From Pseudomonas fluorescens (GTDB lineage Bacteria; Pseudomonadota; Gammaproteobacteria; Pseudomonadales; Pseudomonadaceae): a DNA stretch of 64,000 nucleotides. The notes under the pieces were generated by a model. It made no database searches, was not told the origin of the DNA, and was given only the letters and a program-made list of their open reading frames with translations. This document shows positions 16,592-26,228 of this stretch, piece after piece. A program made the translations under genes and the position numbers. The stretch covers positions 141,724 to 205,723 of the forward strand of contig NZ_VCNJ01000013.1 of assembly GCF_005938625.1 (NCBI RefSeq), in the 5' to 3' direction. Every line of letters begins with the position of its first letter. Position 1 is the first letter of the stretch.

Positions 16592-18520
16592 ATGCACAAC
16601 ACCCTGGAACAGGTTTTTGGTTTTCCACAGTTTCGACCCGGGCAAGAGGCGGCGATCAGCGCAGTGCTGGCCGGGCGCTCGGCGGCGGCGATTTTTCCCA
16701 CCGGTTCCGGCAAGTCAATTTGTTACCAATTGCCGGCGCTGATGCTGCCGCACCTGACGTTGGTGGTCTCGCCGTTACTGGCGCTGATGCAGGATCAGTT
16801 GGCCTTCTTGCAGCGTCATGGCATCTCGGCGGGCAGCATCGATTCGGCGCAGAGCCGCGATGATGCCAATGACGTGATGGCCCGCGCCCGTTCGGGTGAA
16901 CTCAAGATTCTGATGATCTCGGTGGAGCGCTTGAAAAACGAGCGTTTTCGCAATTTTTTGCAGCAGGTGCCGATCTCGCTATTGGTGGTGGACGAGGCGC
17001 ATTGCATCTCGGAATGGGGCCACAACTTCCGGCCCGATTATCTCAAGCTGCCGGACTATCAGCGTCAGTTCAACATCCCGCAAACCTTGCTGCTGACCGC
17101 TACGGCAACACCGAAAGTCATCGCCGACATGCAGGCTAAATTCGCGATCGCCGCCGCTGATGTGGTGACCACCGGTTTCTATCGGCCCAACCTCAATCTG
17201 CTGGTGGAGCCGGTACGTGGCCAGGACAAGCGCCGGCGGCTGGTGGAGTGGATGGCCGAGCGCCCGGGGCAGCCGAGCATCGTCTACGTGACCTTGCAGA
17301 AAACCGCTGAGCACATCGCCGAACACCTTGAGCGCAACGGCATTCAGGCCGAGGCGTATCACGCAGGTTTAGCCCACGACAAACGCGAAGCGATCCAGAA
17401 ACGCTTCATGGCCGGGCACTCCAATTGCATCGTCGCGACCATCGCATTCGGCATGGGCATCGACAAGAGTGACATCCGCAATGTGGTGCACTTCGACCTG
17501 CCCAAATCCATCGAAAACTACAGCCAGGAAATCGGCCGCGCCGGGCGTGACGGGCAGCCCTCGGACTGTCTGGTATTGGCCAATCGTGACAGCCTCAATG
17601 TGCTGGAAAACTTCGTCTACGGTGATACGCCGGAGCGCGATGGTATTCGCTATGTACTCGATGAACTGAAGGCCTCGGCGCCGGAAGGGCAGTGGGAGTT
17701 TCTGCTCGGGCCATTGGCGGATCAGAGCAACATTCGCGCACTGCCGCTGAAGACGTTGCTGGTACAACTGGAGCTGCGCGGTTTGATCGCGCCGCGCTAC
17801 GCCTATTACGCCGAATACCGTTTCAAATACCTGTTGGAGCCCGAAGCGCTGCTTGAGCGCTTCGAAGGTGAGCGCAGGGATTTCGTCGCTGCGATCATTC
17901 AGACCTCGGCGCGCGCGCGCACCTGGGCCACGGTGAATTTCGAGGCGATGTACTCGCAGTATTCCGCCGAGCGCAATCGAGTGGTGAAGGCGCTGGATTA
18001 CTTTCAGGAAAAGGGCTGGGTCGAGCTTGAGAGCAAGCAGATGACTGAGGTCTACAGCCTGCTGAATAGTGACTTTGATAGCGATGCCCTGAGCGCTGAA
18101 CTGCACGATTATTTCACCCGGCATGAGCAGGCCGAAGTGGCGCGCATCCACGCGATGCTTGAAGTCTTCGCCAGCGAGCGCTGTTTGGGCTATCGCCTGG
18201 CCGAGTATTTCGGTGATCACAATGCGCCTGAGCAGTGCGGGCATTGCTCGGTGTGTCATGGCCAGGTGGCGCGGTTGCCGGCACCACCGGAATTGCCCGC
18301 GCTTGTGGATAAAAACTTTGCGGCGCTGTGTGGTGATTTTATCCACAGGCATGAGCAGCACACCGGGGTCATCCCGACAGCAGAGCGGCTGACGCGGTTT
18401 TTGTGCGGGATCAGCGTGCCGCTGTTTACCAAGCTCAAGGCGCGGACGATTCCCGGGTTTGCGGCGTTGGAAGAATACCCCTACGGCGAAGTACGCAGCT
18501 GGGCGCAAGAGCACCTCTGA
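16592..18520 (+). CDS. recQ: RecQ-family ATP-dependent DNA helicase
   Basis: 642 residues. Helicase motifs in order: FRPGQ (motif 0), Walker A PTGSGKS with Lys41, SPLLALMQDQ (Ia), DEAHCISEWGHNFRPDY (II and the aromatic-rich loop), LTATATP (III), ATIAFGMGIDKSDIR (V), and SQEIGRAGRDGQ (VI). The RQC region with its zinc cysteines is CLGYRLAEYFGD followed by CGHCSVC. The C-terminus lacks a typical HRDC domain, so it is a shorter RecQ form; Pseudomonas genomes often carry two RecQ-type genes and this may be the second. It unwinds DNA 3' to 5' in recombination and fork repair. Confidence 0.92.
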   Translation: MHNTLEQVFGFPQFRPGQEAAISAVLAGRSAAAIFPTGSGKSICYQLPALMLPHLTLVVSPLLALMQDQLAFLQRHGISAGSIDSAQSRDDANDVMARARSGELKILMISVERLKNERFRNFLQQVPISLLVVDEAHCISEWGHNFRPDYLKLPDYQRQFNIPQTLLLTATATPKVIADMQAKFAIAAADVVTTGFYRPNLNLLVEPVRGQDKRRRLVEWMAERPGQPSIVYVTLQKTAEHIAEHLERNGIQAEAYHAGLAHDKREAIQKRFMAGHSNCIVATIAFGMGIDKSDIRNVVHFDLPKSIENYSQEIGRAGRDGQPSDCLVLANRDSLNVLENFVYGDTPERDGIRYVLDELKASAPEGQWEFLLGPLADQSNIRALPLKTLLVQLELRGLIAPRYAYYAEYRFKYLLEPEALLERFEGERRDFVAAIIQTSARARTWATVNFEAMYSQYSAERNRVVKALDYFQEKGWVELESKQMTEVYSLLNSDFDSDALSAELHDYFTRHEQAEVARIHAMLEVFASERCLGYRLAEYFGDHNAPEQCGHCSVCHGQVARLPAPPELPALVDKNFAALCGDFIHRHEQHTGVIPTAERLTRFLCGISVPLFTKLKARTIPGFAALEEYPYGEVRSWAQEHL

Positions 18521-18524
18521 TCCC

Positions 18525-18605
18525 TGTAGGAGCTGCCGAAGGCTGCGATCTTTTGATGTTGATTTTTTCAAGATCAAAAGATCGCAGCCTTCGGCAGCTC
18601 CTACA
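18525..18605. repeat. Long inverted repeat, TGTAGGAGCTGCCG family, copy 1
   Basis: An 81-bp hairpin: TGTAGGAGCTGCCGAAGGCT and the following bases pair with the complementary arm ending at 18605, around a T-rich loop. The same element recurs at 26229-26313. This is a well-known repeat type of fluorescens-group pseudomonads. It sits just after recQ and could also act as terminator. Confidence 0.9.
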
Positions 18606-18732
18606 TTAAGTGTCATCAGAGCTGGGGCTCTATCCATTCGCTGAATGTCGATCATCACGGTAATAAACTTCAAAAATCGTCGTTGGCTGACTATGGTGAG
18701 ACCAGTCTTTGGATCGCCAACAAGAGAACAAC

Positions 18733-19959
18733 ATGAGCCAGACATCCTTCGATATTCAGCAGGCTGCGGTGATCGGCGCGGGCACCATGGGCCGCGGCAT
18801 TGTCATGTGCCTGGCCAATGCCGGCGTGAGCGTGCAGTGGGTGGATAACAATCCACAGATGCTTGAACAGGCACTTACCACCGTGGCCGAAACTTATGCA
18901 CACAACGTGCGTCAGGGTCGGATTGATCAGGCCGAGGCGGATGCCCGTTTGGCGCGGGTCAGTGCGGCGGCGGATTATGCGGCGATTCGCAATGTCGATC
19001 TGGTGATCGAGGCGGTGTACGAAAATCTTGAGCTGAAGCAGAAGATCTTTCGTGAGCTGGATGGCTTGCTCAAGCCTGAGGCGCTGTTGGCGAGCAATAC
19101 CTCTGCGCTGGATATCGATGCGATTGCTGCCGCGACAAGGCGTCCGGAGCAAGTGCTGGGCCTGCATTTCTTCAGCCCGGCGCACATCATGAAACTGCTG
19201 GAAATCGTTCGCGGCGCACAGACTTCTGCGACGGTGCTGGACGCGGCGCTGGCTCTGGGCAAGCGCATGGGCAAGGTCAGTGTGGTGTCGGGCAATTGCC
19301 ACGGATTTATCGGCAATCGCATGTTGCATCCGTATGTGCTGGAGGCGCGCAAGATGTTGCTTGAGGGTGCTTATCCACAGCAGGTCGACGCGGCGCTGCA
19401 AGGTTTTGGTTTTGCCATGGGGCCGTTTCGCATGTACGACGTGGTCGGCATCGATCTGGAATGGCGTGCACGCGAATTGGCCGGCAAGGGCCAGGATACG
19501 CCGGAGGTTCAGGTGGATAACCGCTTGTGCGAGATGGGCCGGTTTGGCCAGAAGTCTGGCAATGGCTATTACCATTACGAGCCGGGCAGTCGTCAGGCTG
19601 AGCACGATCCTGAGGTCGATGCGCTGGTGTTGCAGGTCAGCGAAGGGTTGGGCTTCCAGCGCCGTGAGATTGGTCCGGAGGAGATTCTGGAGCGTAGTTT
19701 GCTGGCGTTGGTCAATGAGGGCGCGAAGATTTTGCAGGAAGGTATTGCCGAGTCCGCGCACGATATCGATCTGGTGTATCTGAATGGCTACGGGTTCCCG
19801 GCGGACAAGGGCGGGCCGATGGCCTGGGCGGATCAGCAGGGGCTGGCGGACATTCATCAGCGCTTGCTGGCGCTGGAGACGCGGCAGGGTGATCAGTGGA
19901 AGCCGGCGCGGTTGATTGGTGAATTGGCGGCGCAGGATAAGGGGTTTGCTCAAGTGTAA
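18733..19959 (+). CDS. 3-hydroxyacyl-CoA dehydrogenase
   Basis: 408 residues from ATG 18733; an upstream in-frame ATG at 18709 would add eight residues. The Rossmann dinucleotide motif is GAGTMGRGI near residue 15, and the catalytic signature HFFSPAHIMKLLEIVRG carries the expected His. The C-terminal helical domain is duplicated (two HCDH_C units), as in the dehydrogenase half of FadB, but there is no enoyl-CoA hydratase part. It would oxidise L-3-hydroxyacyl-CoA with NAD+. The hotdog thioesterase at 20180 follows on the same strand, separated by a 160-bp repeat element, suggesting a loosely linked acyl-CoA pair. Confidence 0.9.
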   Translation: MSQTSFDIQQAAVIGAGTMGRGIVMCLANAGVSVQWVDNNPQMLEQALTTVAETYAHNVRQGRIDQAEADARLARVSAAADYAAIRNVDLVIEAVYENLELKQKIFRELDGLLKPEALLASNTSALDIDAIAAATRRPEQVLGLHFFSPAHIMKLLEIVRGAQTSATVLDAALALGKRMGKVSVVSGNCHGFIGNRMLHPYVLEARKMLLEGAYPQQVDAALQGFGFAMGPFRMYDVVGIDLEWRARELAGKGQDTPEVQVDNRLCEMGRFGQKSGNGYYHYEPGSRQAEHDPEVDALVLQVSEGLGFQRREIGPEEILERSLLALVNEGAKILQEGIAESAHDIDLVYLNGYGFPADKGGPMAWADQQGLADIHQRLLALETRQGDQWKPARLIGELAAQDKGFAQV

Positions 19960-19978
19960 TGTCGCGGCCAAAATCGTT

Positions 19979-20139
19979 CCCCCTCACCCCAGCCCTCTCC
20001 CCCAGGGGGGAGAGGGGGAAGGGAGCCGATCTGCGTGGGTTTCAGCATTTGAGTTCGACTCGAAAGGATCAGGTCGGTGTATTTCGAGAGAACACCTCGG
20101 TCAGTCCCCTCTACCTCTGGGAGAGGGCTAGGGTGAGGG
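19979..20139. repeat. Paired CCCTCACCC/GGGTGAGGG element, copy 1
   Basis: Two inverted arms, CCCTCACCCCAGCCCTCTCC (from 19981) and its near-complement GGAGAGGGCTAGGGTGAGGG (ending 20139), enclose about 80 bp. A second element with the same arms and similar interior is at 28491-28669. The layout resembles a small non-autonomous mobile or REP-cluster element. Confidence 0.8.
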
Positions 20140-20179
20140 CAAGCGGCCTCACTGAAAACACAAGAGAATCAGCCCAACC

Positions 20180-20605
20180 ATGTCTACCCCTCAGCGCACC
20201 GACTACCCACACTTCCAGCCCATCACCACACGCTGGCACGACAACGACGCCTACGGTCACGTCAACAACGTCACCTATTACAGCTTCTTCGATACGGCGG
20301 TGAACACTTACCTGATACAGGTCGGTGGTCTGGATATCCATGATGGTGAGGTTGTGGGGTTTGTGGTCAGTTCGGCGTGTGATTACTTCGCCTCGATCGC
20401 CTTCCCGGATCTGGTCGAGGTCGGTTTGCGCGTCGGTAAGCTGGGCAACAGTTCGGTGCAATACGAACTGGCGGTGTTCAAGGTCGGCGAAAGCGAGGCT
20501 TGTGCGGCCGGGCGCTTCGTTCACGTATTCGTCGATCGGGCGAGTAATCAGCCTGTGCCGATTCCTGCCGAACTGCGGCAGGCACTGGAATCTCTGGTGG
20601 TGTAA
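20180..20605 (+). CDS. 4HBT-family acyl-CoA thioesterase
   Basis: 141 residues, one hotdog domain of the 4-hydroxybenzoyl-CoA thioesterase/YbgC type: [20 protein letters not shown] has the catalytic Asp and the HVNN motif. Cytoplasmic. It follows the 3-hydroxyacyl-CoA dehydrogenase, so it may release the acyl product of that pathway. A clear terminator follows 14 bp after the stop. Substrate unknown. Confidence 0.9.
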   Translation: MSTPQRTDYPHFQPITTRWHDNDAYGHVNNVTYYSFFDTAVNTYLIQVGGLDIHDGEVVGFVVSSACDYFASIAFPDLVEVGLRVGKLGNSSVQYELAVFKVGESEACAAGRFVHVFVDRASNQPVPIPAELRQALESLVV

Positions 20606-20618
20606 GAAGGCAAAAAAA

Positions 20619-20646
20619 ATCGCAGCCCTCGGGCTGCGATTTTTGT
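20619..20646. terminator. Bidirectional terminator
   Basis: ATCGCAGCCC pairs with GGGCTGCGAT around a CTCG turn, flanked by A8 and T5. It serves the thioesterase gene and the convergent glycine-zipper gene. Confidence 0.92.
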
Positions 20647-20659
20647 TCAAGCATTCACA

Positions 20660-21142
20660 TTAACGGTGGCGATAGTACTTGTGATGCTTGCGGTGGCCAT
20701 AGGCATGGCCGCGACCACGGTGGTCGTCGCGGTAGTAGCGACGATCATCATGGCGACGGTCGTAACGACGATCGTCGTCATCGCTCTTGTTGCCCATGTA
20801 GTTGCCCAGCGCGCCACCGGCGCCGCCACCTGCTGCGGAGCCGATCAGGCTGCCGGTGGTGCCGCCCATGCTGCGGCCGACTACGTTGCCGCCGGCTGCG
20901 CCCAGCGCACCACCGATGGCGGCTTCGCCACGGCTGCGTTTGTCGGCGCCGACCGCACTACCACCCGCGCCGCCCAGGGCTGCGCCGATGGTGGAACCTG
21001 TATTGCCGCCTAAAGACTGACCGACGACCGAGCCAAGAACCCCGCCCAATGCGCCGCCCACACCTGCTTCGGTGGTGCCGCCAGCAGACGCAAAGCCACT
21101 GACCAGGCCAAGGGACAACAAGAGAATCGAGGAGAACTTCAT
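20660..21142 (-). CDS. Glycine-zipper envelope protein
   Basis: 160 residues. Signal peptide MKFSSILLLSLGLVSGFASA. Residues about 25-115 are Gly/Ala-rich with repeated GxxxG spacing (ALGGVLGSVVGQSLGG and similar), the glycine-zipper pattern that forms packed helices in or on membranes. The C-terminal 45 residues are a hydrophilic tail rich in Asp, Arg, His and Tyr. Likely an outer-membrane or periplasmic structural or stress protein; no enzyme motif. It stands alone. Confidence 0.85.
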   Translation of the reverse strand: MKFSSILLLSLGLVSGFASAGGTTEAGVGGALGGVLGSVVGQSLGGNTGSTIGAALGGAGGSAVGADKRSRGEAAIGGALGAAGGNVVGRSMGGTTGSLIGSAAGGGAGGALGNYMGNKSDDDDRRYDRRHDDRRYYRDDHRGRGHAYGHRKHHKYYRHR

Positions 21143-21300
21143 AGAGGAGCCTCAAAGGGATGACGGCGCCGATCCTGAGGCTGTGTAACAAGCGTGACAA
21201 TCGAAATCCGACGAATAACACGACTTGTATACAATTTTGCAAGTTGCTGTTTTTTCACCGGAACTTAACCGTTTTTCGCCGGTCTTTAGCTACTTCGGAC

Positions 21301-21329
21301 AGGCCGCTTTTGTGAAAAAGCGGCCTTTT
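21301..21329 (+). terminator. Rho-independent terminator without an upstream protein gene
   Basis: AGGCCGCTTTT, loop GTGA, AAAAGCGGCCT, then a T-run. No plus-strand ORF ends upstream of it within this gap. Confidence 0.8.
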
Positions 21330-21380
21330 TTGTGGGCGGTTGAAAAGTGCGAGCGGGAAGAAATTTATTGAATGTCCCAC

Positions 21381-21451
21381 CGCCTTCGCGAGCAAGCTCG
21401 CTCCCATATTTGAAATGCAGTCCAATGTGGGAGCGAGCTTGCTCGCGAAGG
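21381..21451. repeat. REP palindrome pair
   Basis: Inverted REP cores at about 21384-21404 and 21427-21448, just after the fdhF-like stop codon. Confidence 0.9.
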
Positions 21452-21470
21452 GGCCGATCCAAGCGCCGTG

Positions 21471-23819
21471 TTAAGCAGACTTGGCCATGATCAACCCAGT
21501 CTCACTCGCCGCTTCCAGCCGAATCGCAATGAACTTTGACGTCGGCGTATGGCTGCCATCTCCGGTGCTTTCCAGCGGCACCAGCGGATTCACTTCCGGG
21601 TAATACGCCGCCGCTTGCCCGGCCGGGATATCAAACGCCAACAGCGTGAAGCCCTTCACCCGACGCTCACGACCATCGTCCCATATCGAAACAATGTCGG
21701 CCTTCTGCCCCGGACGGAAGCCCAGACGAATGATATCCGCCTCATTGGCAAACAACACATCACGCTGGCCCTTGACCCCGCGATAACGGTCGTCGAGACC
21801 ATAAATCGTCGTGTTGTACTGATCGTGGGAGCGCATCGATTGCAGGATCAGGTCTGGCAGTTGCCCGGTGGCGCGGGTGCGCTCGTGCACCAGATCTTTC
21901 GGCAGCATATTGGCGCGGAAATTGGCCCGGCCCGACGGCGTATTCCACTTGCGCGCGCCAGCGCTGTTGCCCAGGTAGAAACCGCCCGGGTTCTTGATCT
22001 TCTCGTTGAACTCTTTGAAGTTGGGAATGGTGTCGGCGATCAGTTCGCGGATGCGCCCGTAATCGGCCACCAGCCAGTTCCAGTCCACCGGTTTGCTGCC
22101 CAGAGTTGCGGCAGCGATGCCGGCGATGATCGACGGTTCGGAGCGCATCTGGTTCGACAGCGGCTGCAATTGACCGTTGGAGGCGTGAACCATGCTGAAC
22201 GAGTCTTCCACGGTGACCGCTTGCGGGCCTTCGGTCTGGATGTCGATGTCGGTACGACCCAGGCACGGCAGGATCAATGCGTCTTTGCCGTGAGCCAAGT
22301 GACTACGGTTGAGTTTGGTGCTGATCTGCACGGTCAGGTCGCAATTGCTCAGTGCTTCGAATGTACGCGGGCTGTCCGGCGTGGCCTGGGCGAAGTTGCC
22401 GCCCAGACCGATAAAGACTTTAGCGCGGCCTTCGGCCATTGCGTGAATTGCTTCAACCACGTTGTGGCCGTTGTGGCGTGGCACCTTGAACTGGAAGCGG
22501 CGTTCCAGCGAATCAAGGAACGCCACCGGCGGACGCTCGTTGATGCCCATCGTGCGGTCGCCCTGCACATTACTGTGGCCGCGCACCGGGCACAGACCAG
22601 CACCGGGTTTGCCGATGTTGCCGCGCAGCAGCATCAGGTTGGATATTTCCTGGATGGTCGGCACCGAATGGCGATGCTGGGTGATGCCCATCGCCCAGCA
22701 CATGATCACGTTTTTGCCTTTGGCGTACATGCGCGCGGCTTGCTCAATCTCGACAAGAGTCAGGCCCGATTGCTCGACGATCTGTTCCCACGGCGTGTCA
22801 TCGACCACGCCCAAGTACTCGAGGACGTTGGCGCTGTGGGCGTTGAGGAAGTCGTGATCGAACACCGCAGGTTCGCCAGCCTTCTGCGCATCGCGCTCCC
22901 ACTGCAGGAGGAACTTGGCCATGCCGCGCAGCAGCGCCATGTCACCGCCCAGTGCTGGACGGAAGTAGGCGGTGTTGGTCGGCTTGTCGCCGTTGGTGAG
23001 CATTTCGATCGGGTGTTGCGGGTGCTGAAAACGCTCCAGTCCACGCTCTTTCAACGGGTTGATGCACACCACTTGCGCGCCGCGTTTCACCGCTTCACGC
23101 AGCGGTTCGAGCATGCGTGGGTGGTTGGTCCCGGGGTTCTGGCCCCAGACGAAAATCGCATCGGCGTGTTCGAAATCGTCAAAGGTCACGGTGCCTTTGC
23201 CGACGCCAACGCTCTGCGCCAAGGCGACACCACTGGCTTCGTGGCACATGTTCGAGCAGTCAGGGAAGTTGTTGGTGCCGTAAGCGCGCACGAACAGTTG
23301 GTACAGATAAGCCGCTTCGTTGCTGGCACGACCAGAGGTGTAGAACTCGGCCAGGTCCGGGCTCGGCAGGCTTTGCAGGTGCTTGGCGATCAGGGTGTAG
23401 GCGTCGTCCCAACTGATCGGCTTGTAGCGATCGGTTTCGGCATCGTAGACCATCGGCTCGGTCAGGCGACCCTGATACTCGAGCCAGTAATCGCTCTGCT
23501 CCAGCAGCGAAGTGACGCTGTGCTTGGCGAAGAACTTGGCATCGACGCGGCGCTTGGTGGCTTCCCAGTTCACCGCTTTGGCGCCGTTCTCGCAGAACTT
23601 GACCATGCCGCTTTCCGGCGAGTCGCCCCACGCACAACCCGGGCAGTCGAAGCCGCCGTTCTGGTTGGTCTTGAGCATCATGCGCAGGTTTTTCAGCGCG
23701 TTGTCACTGGTCAACCAGGCCTGGGCCACACTGATCAGGGCACCCCAGCCGCCGGCGGCGCCTTTGTAAGGCTTGTAGCGCGGGACAGGTTTCTGGTCGG
23801 CTTGATGATGTTGGCTCAC
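21471..23819 (-). CDS. FdhF/YdeP-family molybdopterin oxidoreductase
   Basis: 782 residues. Near the N-terminus GGFDCPGCAWGD carries a Cys pair characteristic of the YdeP branch of formate dehydrogenase alpha-like proteins. Other molybdopterin-guanine dinucleotide contacts are FYTSGRASNEAAY, WGQNPGTNHPRM and RGHSNVQGDRTMG. The C-terminal domain (residues about 650-770) is the usual molydopterin dinucleotide-binding barrel. The canonical ferredoxin-like N-terminal Cys set is reduced. YdeP-type enzymes have been linked to acid resistance, but their substrate is uncertain; formate oxidation is not proven. It overlaps fdhD by four bases. Confidence 0.85.
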   Translation of the reverse strand: MSQHHQADQKPVPRYKPYKGAAGGWGALISVAQAWLTSDNALKNLRMMLKTNQNGGFDCPGCAWGDSPESGMVKFCENGAKAVNWEATKRRVDAKFFAKHSVTSLLEQSDYWLEYQGRLTEPMVYDAETDRYKPISWDDAYTLIAKHLQSLPSPDLAEFYTSGRASNEAAYLYQLFVRAYGTNNFPDCSNMCHEASGVALAQSVGVGKGTVTFDDFEHADAIFVWGQNPGTNHPRMLEPLREAVKRGAQVVCINPLKERGLERFQHPQHPIEMLTNGDKPTNTAYFRPALGGDMALLRGMAKFLLQWERDAQKAGEPAVFDHDFLNAHSANVLEYLGVVDDTPWEQIVEQSGLTLVEIEQAARMYAKGKNVIMCWAMGITQHRHSVPTIQEISNLMLLRGNIGKPGAGLCPVRGHSNVQGDRTMGINERPPVAFLDSLERRFQFKVPRHNGHNVVEAIHAMAEGRAKVFIGLGGNFAQATPDSPRTFEALSNCDLTVQISTKLNRSHLAHGKDALILPCLGRTDIDIQTEGPQAVTVEDSFSMVHASNGQLQPLSNQMRSEPSIIAGIAAATLGSKPVDWNWLVADYGRIRELIADTIPNFKEFNEKIKNPGGFYLGNSAGARKWNTPSGRANFRANMLPKDLVHERTRATGQLPDLILQSMRSHDQYNTTIYGLDDRYRGVKGQRDVLFANEADIIRLGFRPGQKADIVSIWDDGRERRVKGFTLLAFDIPAGQAAAYYPEVNPLVPLESTGDGSHTPTSKFIAIRLEAASETGLIMAKSA

Positions 23820-24655
23820 GCTTGATTCTCCATCGCGGGGCTATACACCCGCGGCGCACTTTTCTGCGGCAGGTGGATGAGATTGAGGTTGTGTCGACGG
23901 GCCCATTGCACGGCAAGGCCTGTGGGTGCGGACAGGCTGACCAGGGTCTGGATGCCGGCACGCAAGACTTTCTGGATCAATTCGAGACTGCAACGACTGG
24001 TGACAATCGCCAGGCCGCCTTCTGTGGATATCTTCTGGCGGATCAGTCCACCGATCAGCTTGTCGAGGGCGTTGTGCCGGCCGATGTCTTCGCGACCGAG
24101 CAGCAATTCGCCGCTGGCGTTCATGAACACTGCCGCGTGTACCGCGCCGCAGTACTGGCCCAAAGGCTGAAACGCACTGATGCGCTGACGCAAACCATCA
24201 AGCCATTCAATCGGTGGCAACGGCGCGCCGGGCAGCACTTTCAGATCAGGCAACGCCTGCTCCACCGCTTCGACGCCACACAATCCGCAACCGCTGGTGC
24301 CCGCCATTTGCCGGCGCTGTTGCTTGAGATTCCAGAACGCACGGTTGGCGATGGTCACTTGCGCGTATTGCGCCGAGCCGGCGCCTGTCAGTTGCAGGTC
24401 ATAGATGTCGGTCGCGTCTTCGATGATGCCGCTGCCGAGGCTGAAGCCGACGATGAAGTCTTCCAGGTCGGTCGGTGTCACCAGCATCACCGCCTGACTG
24501 ATGCCGTTGTAGGCGATCGCCAACGCGACTTCCTCGGCAAGCGCAGTGCTGGCCGATTCCTCGCGGGGTAAATCGCTGTAACTGTAGGTCTGGCTGGCGG
24601 CAGGCGCGGGCGTTTCGATTGCTGGCGCCGCGCAGGCTGGGCGCTTGGCGTTCAT
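23816..24655 (-). CDS. fdhD: FdhD sulfur carrier protein for formate dehydrogenase maturation
   Basis: 279 residues. The sulfur-transfer Cys pair is C123-GL-C126 within GTSGCGLCGVE. Also present are the GREDIGRHNALDKLIGG and SGRCSLELIQK-like (TSRCSLELIQK) regions that bind the molybdenum cofactor. FdhD carries sulfur from IscS to the Moco of FdhF-type enzymes. Start overlaps the next gene by ATGA, so the enzyme and its maturation factor are coupled. An N-terminal Ala/Pro-rich leader of about 20 residues is variable. Confidence 0.95.
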   Translation of the reverse strand: MNAKRPACAAPAIETPAPAASQTYSYSDLPREESASTALAEEVALAIAYNGISQAVMLVTPTDLEDFIVGFSLGSGIIEDATDIYDLQLTGAGSAQYAQVTIANRAFWNLKQQRRQMAGTSGCGLCGVEAVEQALPDLKVLPGAPLPPIEWLDGLRQRISAFQPLGQYCGAVHAAVFMNASGELLLGREDIGRHNALDKLIGGLIRQKISTEGGLAIVTSRCSLELIQKVLRAGIQTLVSLSAPTGLAVQWARRHNLNLIHLPQKSAPRVYSPAMENQA

Positions 24656-24747
24656 GGCATCACCGACGGTTTGATCAACGTTAAGACTAGGCGCGGCAAG
24701 TTGTCGCGTCTAATCGCTACTGTCGATCTATCGATAGATGCCGTCGA

Positions 24748-25635
24748 TCAAGAGGCTTTTGGTGATTCCCGATACAGCGCGAAACAGGCCTCGGCCAGCG
24801 CCGAGCGCGGGGCACCGCGACGCATGATCAGGCCCAACGGCGCGAGGGTCTGGGCGTTTTCGATGGGTTGCAGGCGCAGGTGATCGGTGAGTTTTTCCAA
24901 CCCACCGTCCAGCGGCATGATCGCGCAGCAAAAACCGCCGTGCACAGCTTGTAACAATTGATGGACGGCATCGGTTTGCAGCAACGGTTGCGGGGTCAGG
25001 CCACGGCTGTGGAAGTTGTGGTCGATGGACTGACGGAAATGCATGCCGCTGGTGAGCATGCCCAAGGGCAGCTCAATCAGCGACTCCCAGCTCAATGGAG
25101 CTTCGCCGAAGGTAAAAGTGCGCTGGTCGTACAGCAGGCCCATGCGGGTTTCGTGGAATGCCAGTGATTCGAAGCGTTCGTGATCCAGTCGGTCGAGATA
25201 AGAAACCCCGATGTCGATGCGGTTGTTCGCTAGATGCTCAAGAATTTGCTCGGAGCTTAGCGCTGACATTTCAAAACGCAGGTTCGGGTGTGCGGCATGC
25301 AGGCGCTGCATCACCGGCAGCGGATCGAAACTCGACAGCGGCACCACGCCCAGTCGCAGCGTGCCGATCAGATTGCCGCGACACGCCGCTGCTTCCGCGT
25401 GCAAACCGTCATAGGCCGCCATCACCGAACGTGCCCACGCCAGCACGCGTTCGCCCGGTGCGGTGAAACCTTCGAAACGCTGGCCACGGTTGACCAGCGG
25501 CAGGTCGAGCTCTTCTTCGAGGCTGCGCAGGCGCATCGACAGGGTGGGTTGAGTGATGTGGCAACGCGCGGCGGCCTGGCCGAAGTGGCGGGTTTCGTCG
25601 AGGGCGATGAGGAATTTCAGCTGCTTGATGTCCAT
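24748..25635 (-). CDS. LysR-family transcriptional regulator (CysB/OxyR-like type)
   Basis: 295 residues. N-terminal winged helix: [20 protein letters not shown] with [17 protein letters not shown] as the recognition helix. The C-terminal substrate domain is typical ([16 protein letters not shown] and following). GGAG 6 bp before ATG 25635. It lies upstream of fdhD on the same strand with a 92-bp gap that contains the palindromic CTATCGATAG, so it may control the fdhD-fdhF pair. The effector is unknown. Confidence 0.88.
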   Translation of the reverse strand: MDIKQLKFLIALDETRHFGQAAARCHITQPTLSMRLRSLEEELDLPLVNRGQRFEGFTAPGERVLAWARSVMAAYDGLHAEAAACRGNLIGTLRLGVVPLSSFDPLPVMQRLHAAHPNLRFEMSALSSEQILEHLANNRIDIGVSYLDRLDHERFESLAFHETRMGLLYDQRTFTFGEAPLSWESLIELPLGMLTSGMHFRQSIDHNFHSRGLTPQPLLQTDAVHQLLQAVHGGFCCAIMPLDGGLEKLTDHLRLQPIENAQTLAPLGLIMRRGAPRSALAEACFALYRESPKAS

Positions 25636-25776
25636 CTTCGCTCCGAAGCTTTGTTGGCGGGGTGGGCGATTCTACCGCTTGGGCAGAGACAGGGTCATTG
25701 GTCGGCTTGGAACCGGGTTTGTCTGCGGTGGTCTAGGCTTGGACGACTGACCCTTTATTCCATGGAGAGAACCACG

Positions 25777-26217
25777 ATGAGTCTTTTAAGTTTTGTAAAA
25801 GAAGCCGGTGAAAAGCTGCTCGATCTTCTGACCCCGGGTAACGCCAATGCCAGTGAGCAGTTGAAGGAACACATCAGCAAGGTCGGCCTGGGCAATCCGA
25901 ATGTGCAGGCAACGGTGGATGGCGACAAAGTGACCGTCACCGGTGAAGTCGCGAGTCAGGAAGAGAAAGAGAAGATTTTGCTGGCGGTGGGCAATATTGC
26001 CGGGGTTGGCAGCGTGGATGACCAGATTACTGTGAGTGGCCCGGTTGTCACTGCCGCACAATTTGTCGTGGTCAAGTCGGGTGACACCCTCAGCGCTATT
26101 TCTCTGCGTGTGTACGGGGATGCCAACAAGTATCAGAAAATTTTCGATGCCAACAAACCGATGCTCAAGGATGTGAACAAAATCTATCCGGGGCAGACTC
26201 TGCGTATTCCTGAGTAA
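25777..26217 (+). CDS. kbp: Kbp-like BON + LysM protein
   Basis: 146 residues from ATG 25777, preceded by GGAGAG; a much longer frame upstream is antisense to the LysR gene and is ignored. BON domain at about 20-82 ([28 protein letters not shown]) followed by LysM at about 95-145 ([20 protein letters not shown] and GQTLRIPE). The size and order match E. coli Kbp/YgaU (149 residues), a cytoplasmic potassium-binding protein. No signal peptide, unlike most LysM proteins, which supports that identity. Confidence 0.9.
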   Translation: MSLLSFVKEAGEKLLDLLTPGNANASEQLKEHISKVGLGNPNVQATVDGDKVTVTGEVASQEEKEKILLAVGNIAGVGSVDDQITVSGPVVTAAQFVVVKSGDTLSAISLRVYGDANKYQKIFDANKPMLKDVNKIYPGQTLRIPE

Positions 26218-26228
26218 CACAAAACACC

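Larger units (their letters stand above)
21143..21470. promoter_or_regulatory. Intergenic region with operator-like palindrome, terminator and REP pair
   Basis: No protein gene supported in 328 bp. It holds a perfect palindrome TTGTATACAA (21225-21234), the kind bound by some GntR-family regulators. A strong plus-strand terminator follows (AGGCCGCTTTT 21301-21311, loop, AAAAGCGGCCT, T-run). The REP pair is at 21381-21451. The terminator has no plus-strand protein gene before it, so a small RNA starting near 21,200 is possible. Confidence 0.5.

Noticed and set aside
21549..23825. 758-codon plus-strand frame antisense to the molybdoenzyme gene
   Set aside because: Shadow frame; the minus-strand product has full family motifs and coupling to fdhD.
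25288..25776. Long 5' extension of the kbp frame
   Set aside because: Antisense to the LysR gene; the ATG at 25777 has a good ribosome site and gives the normal family length.
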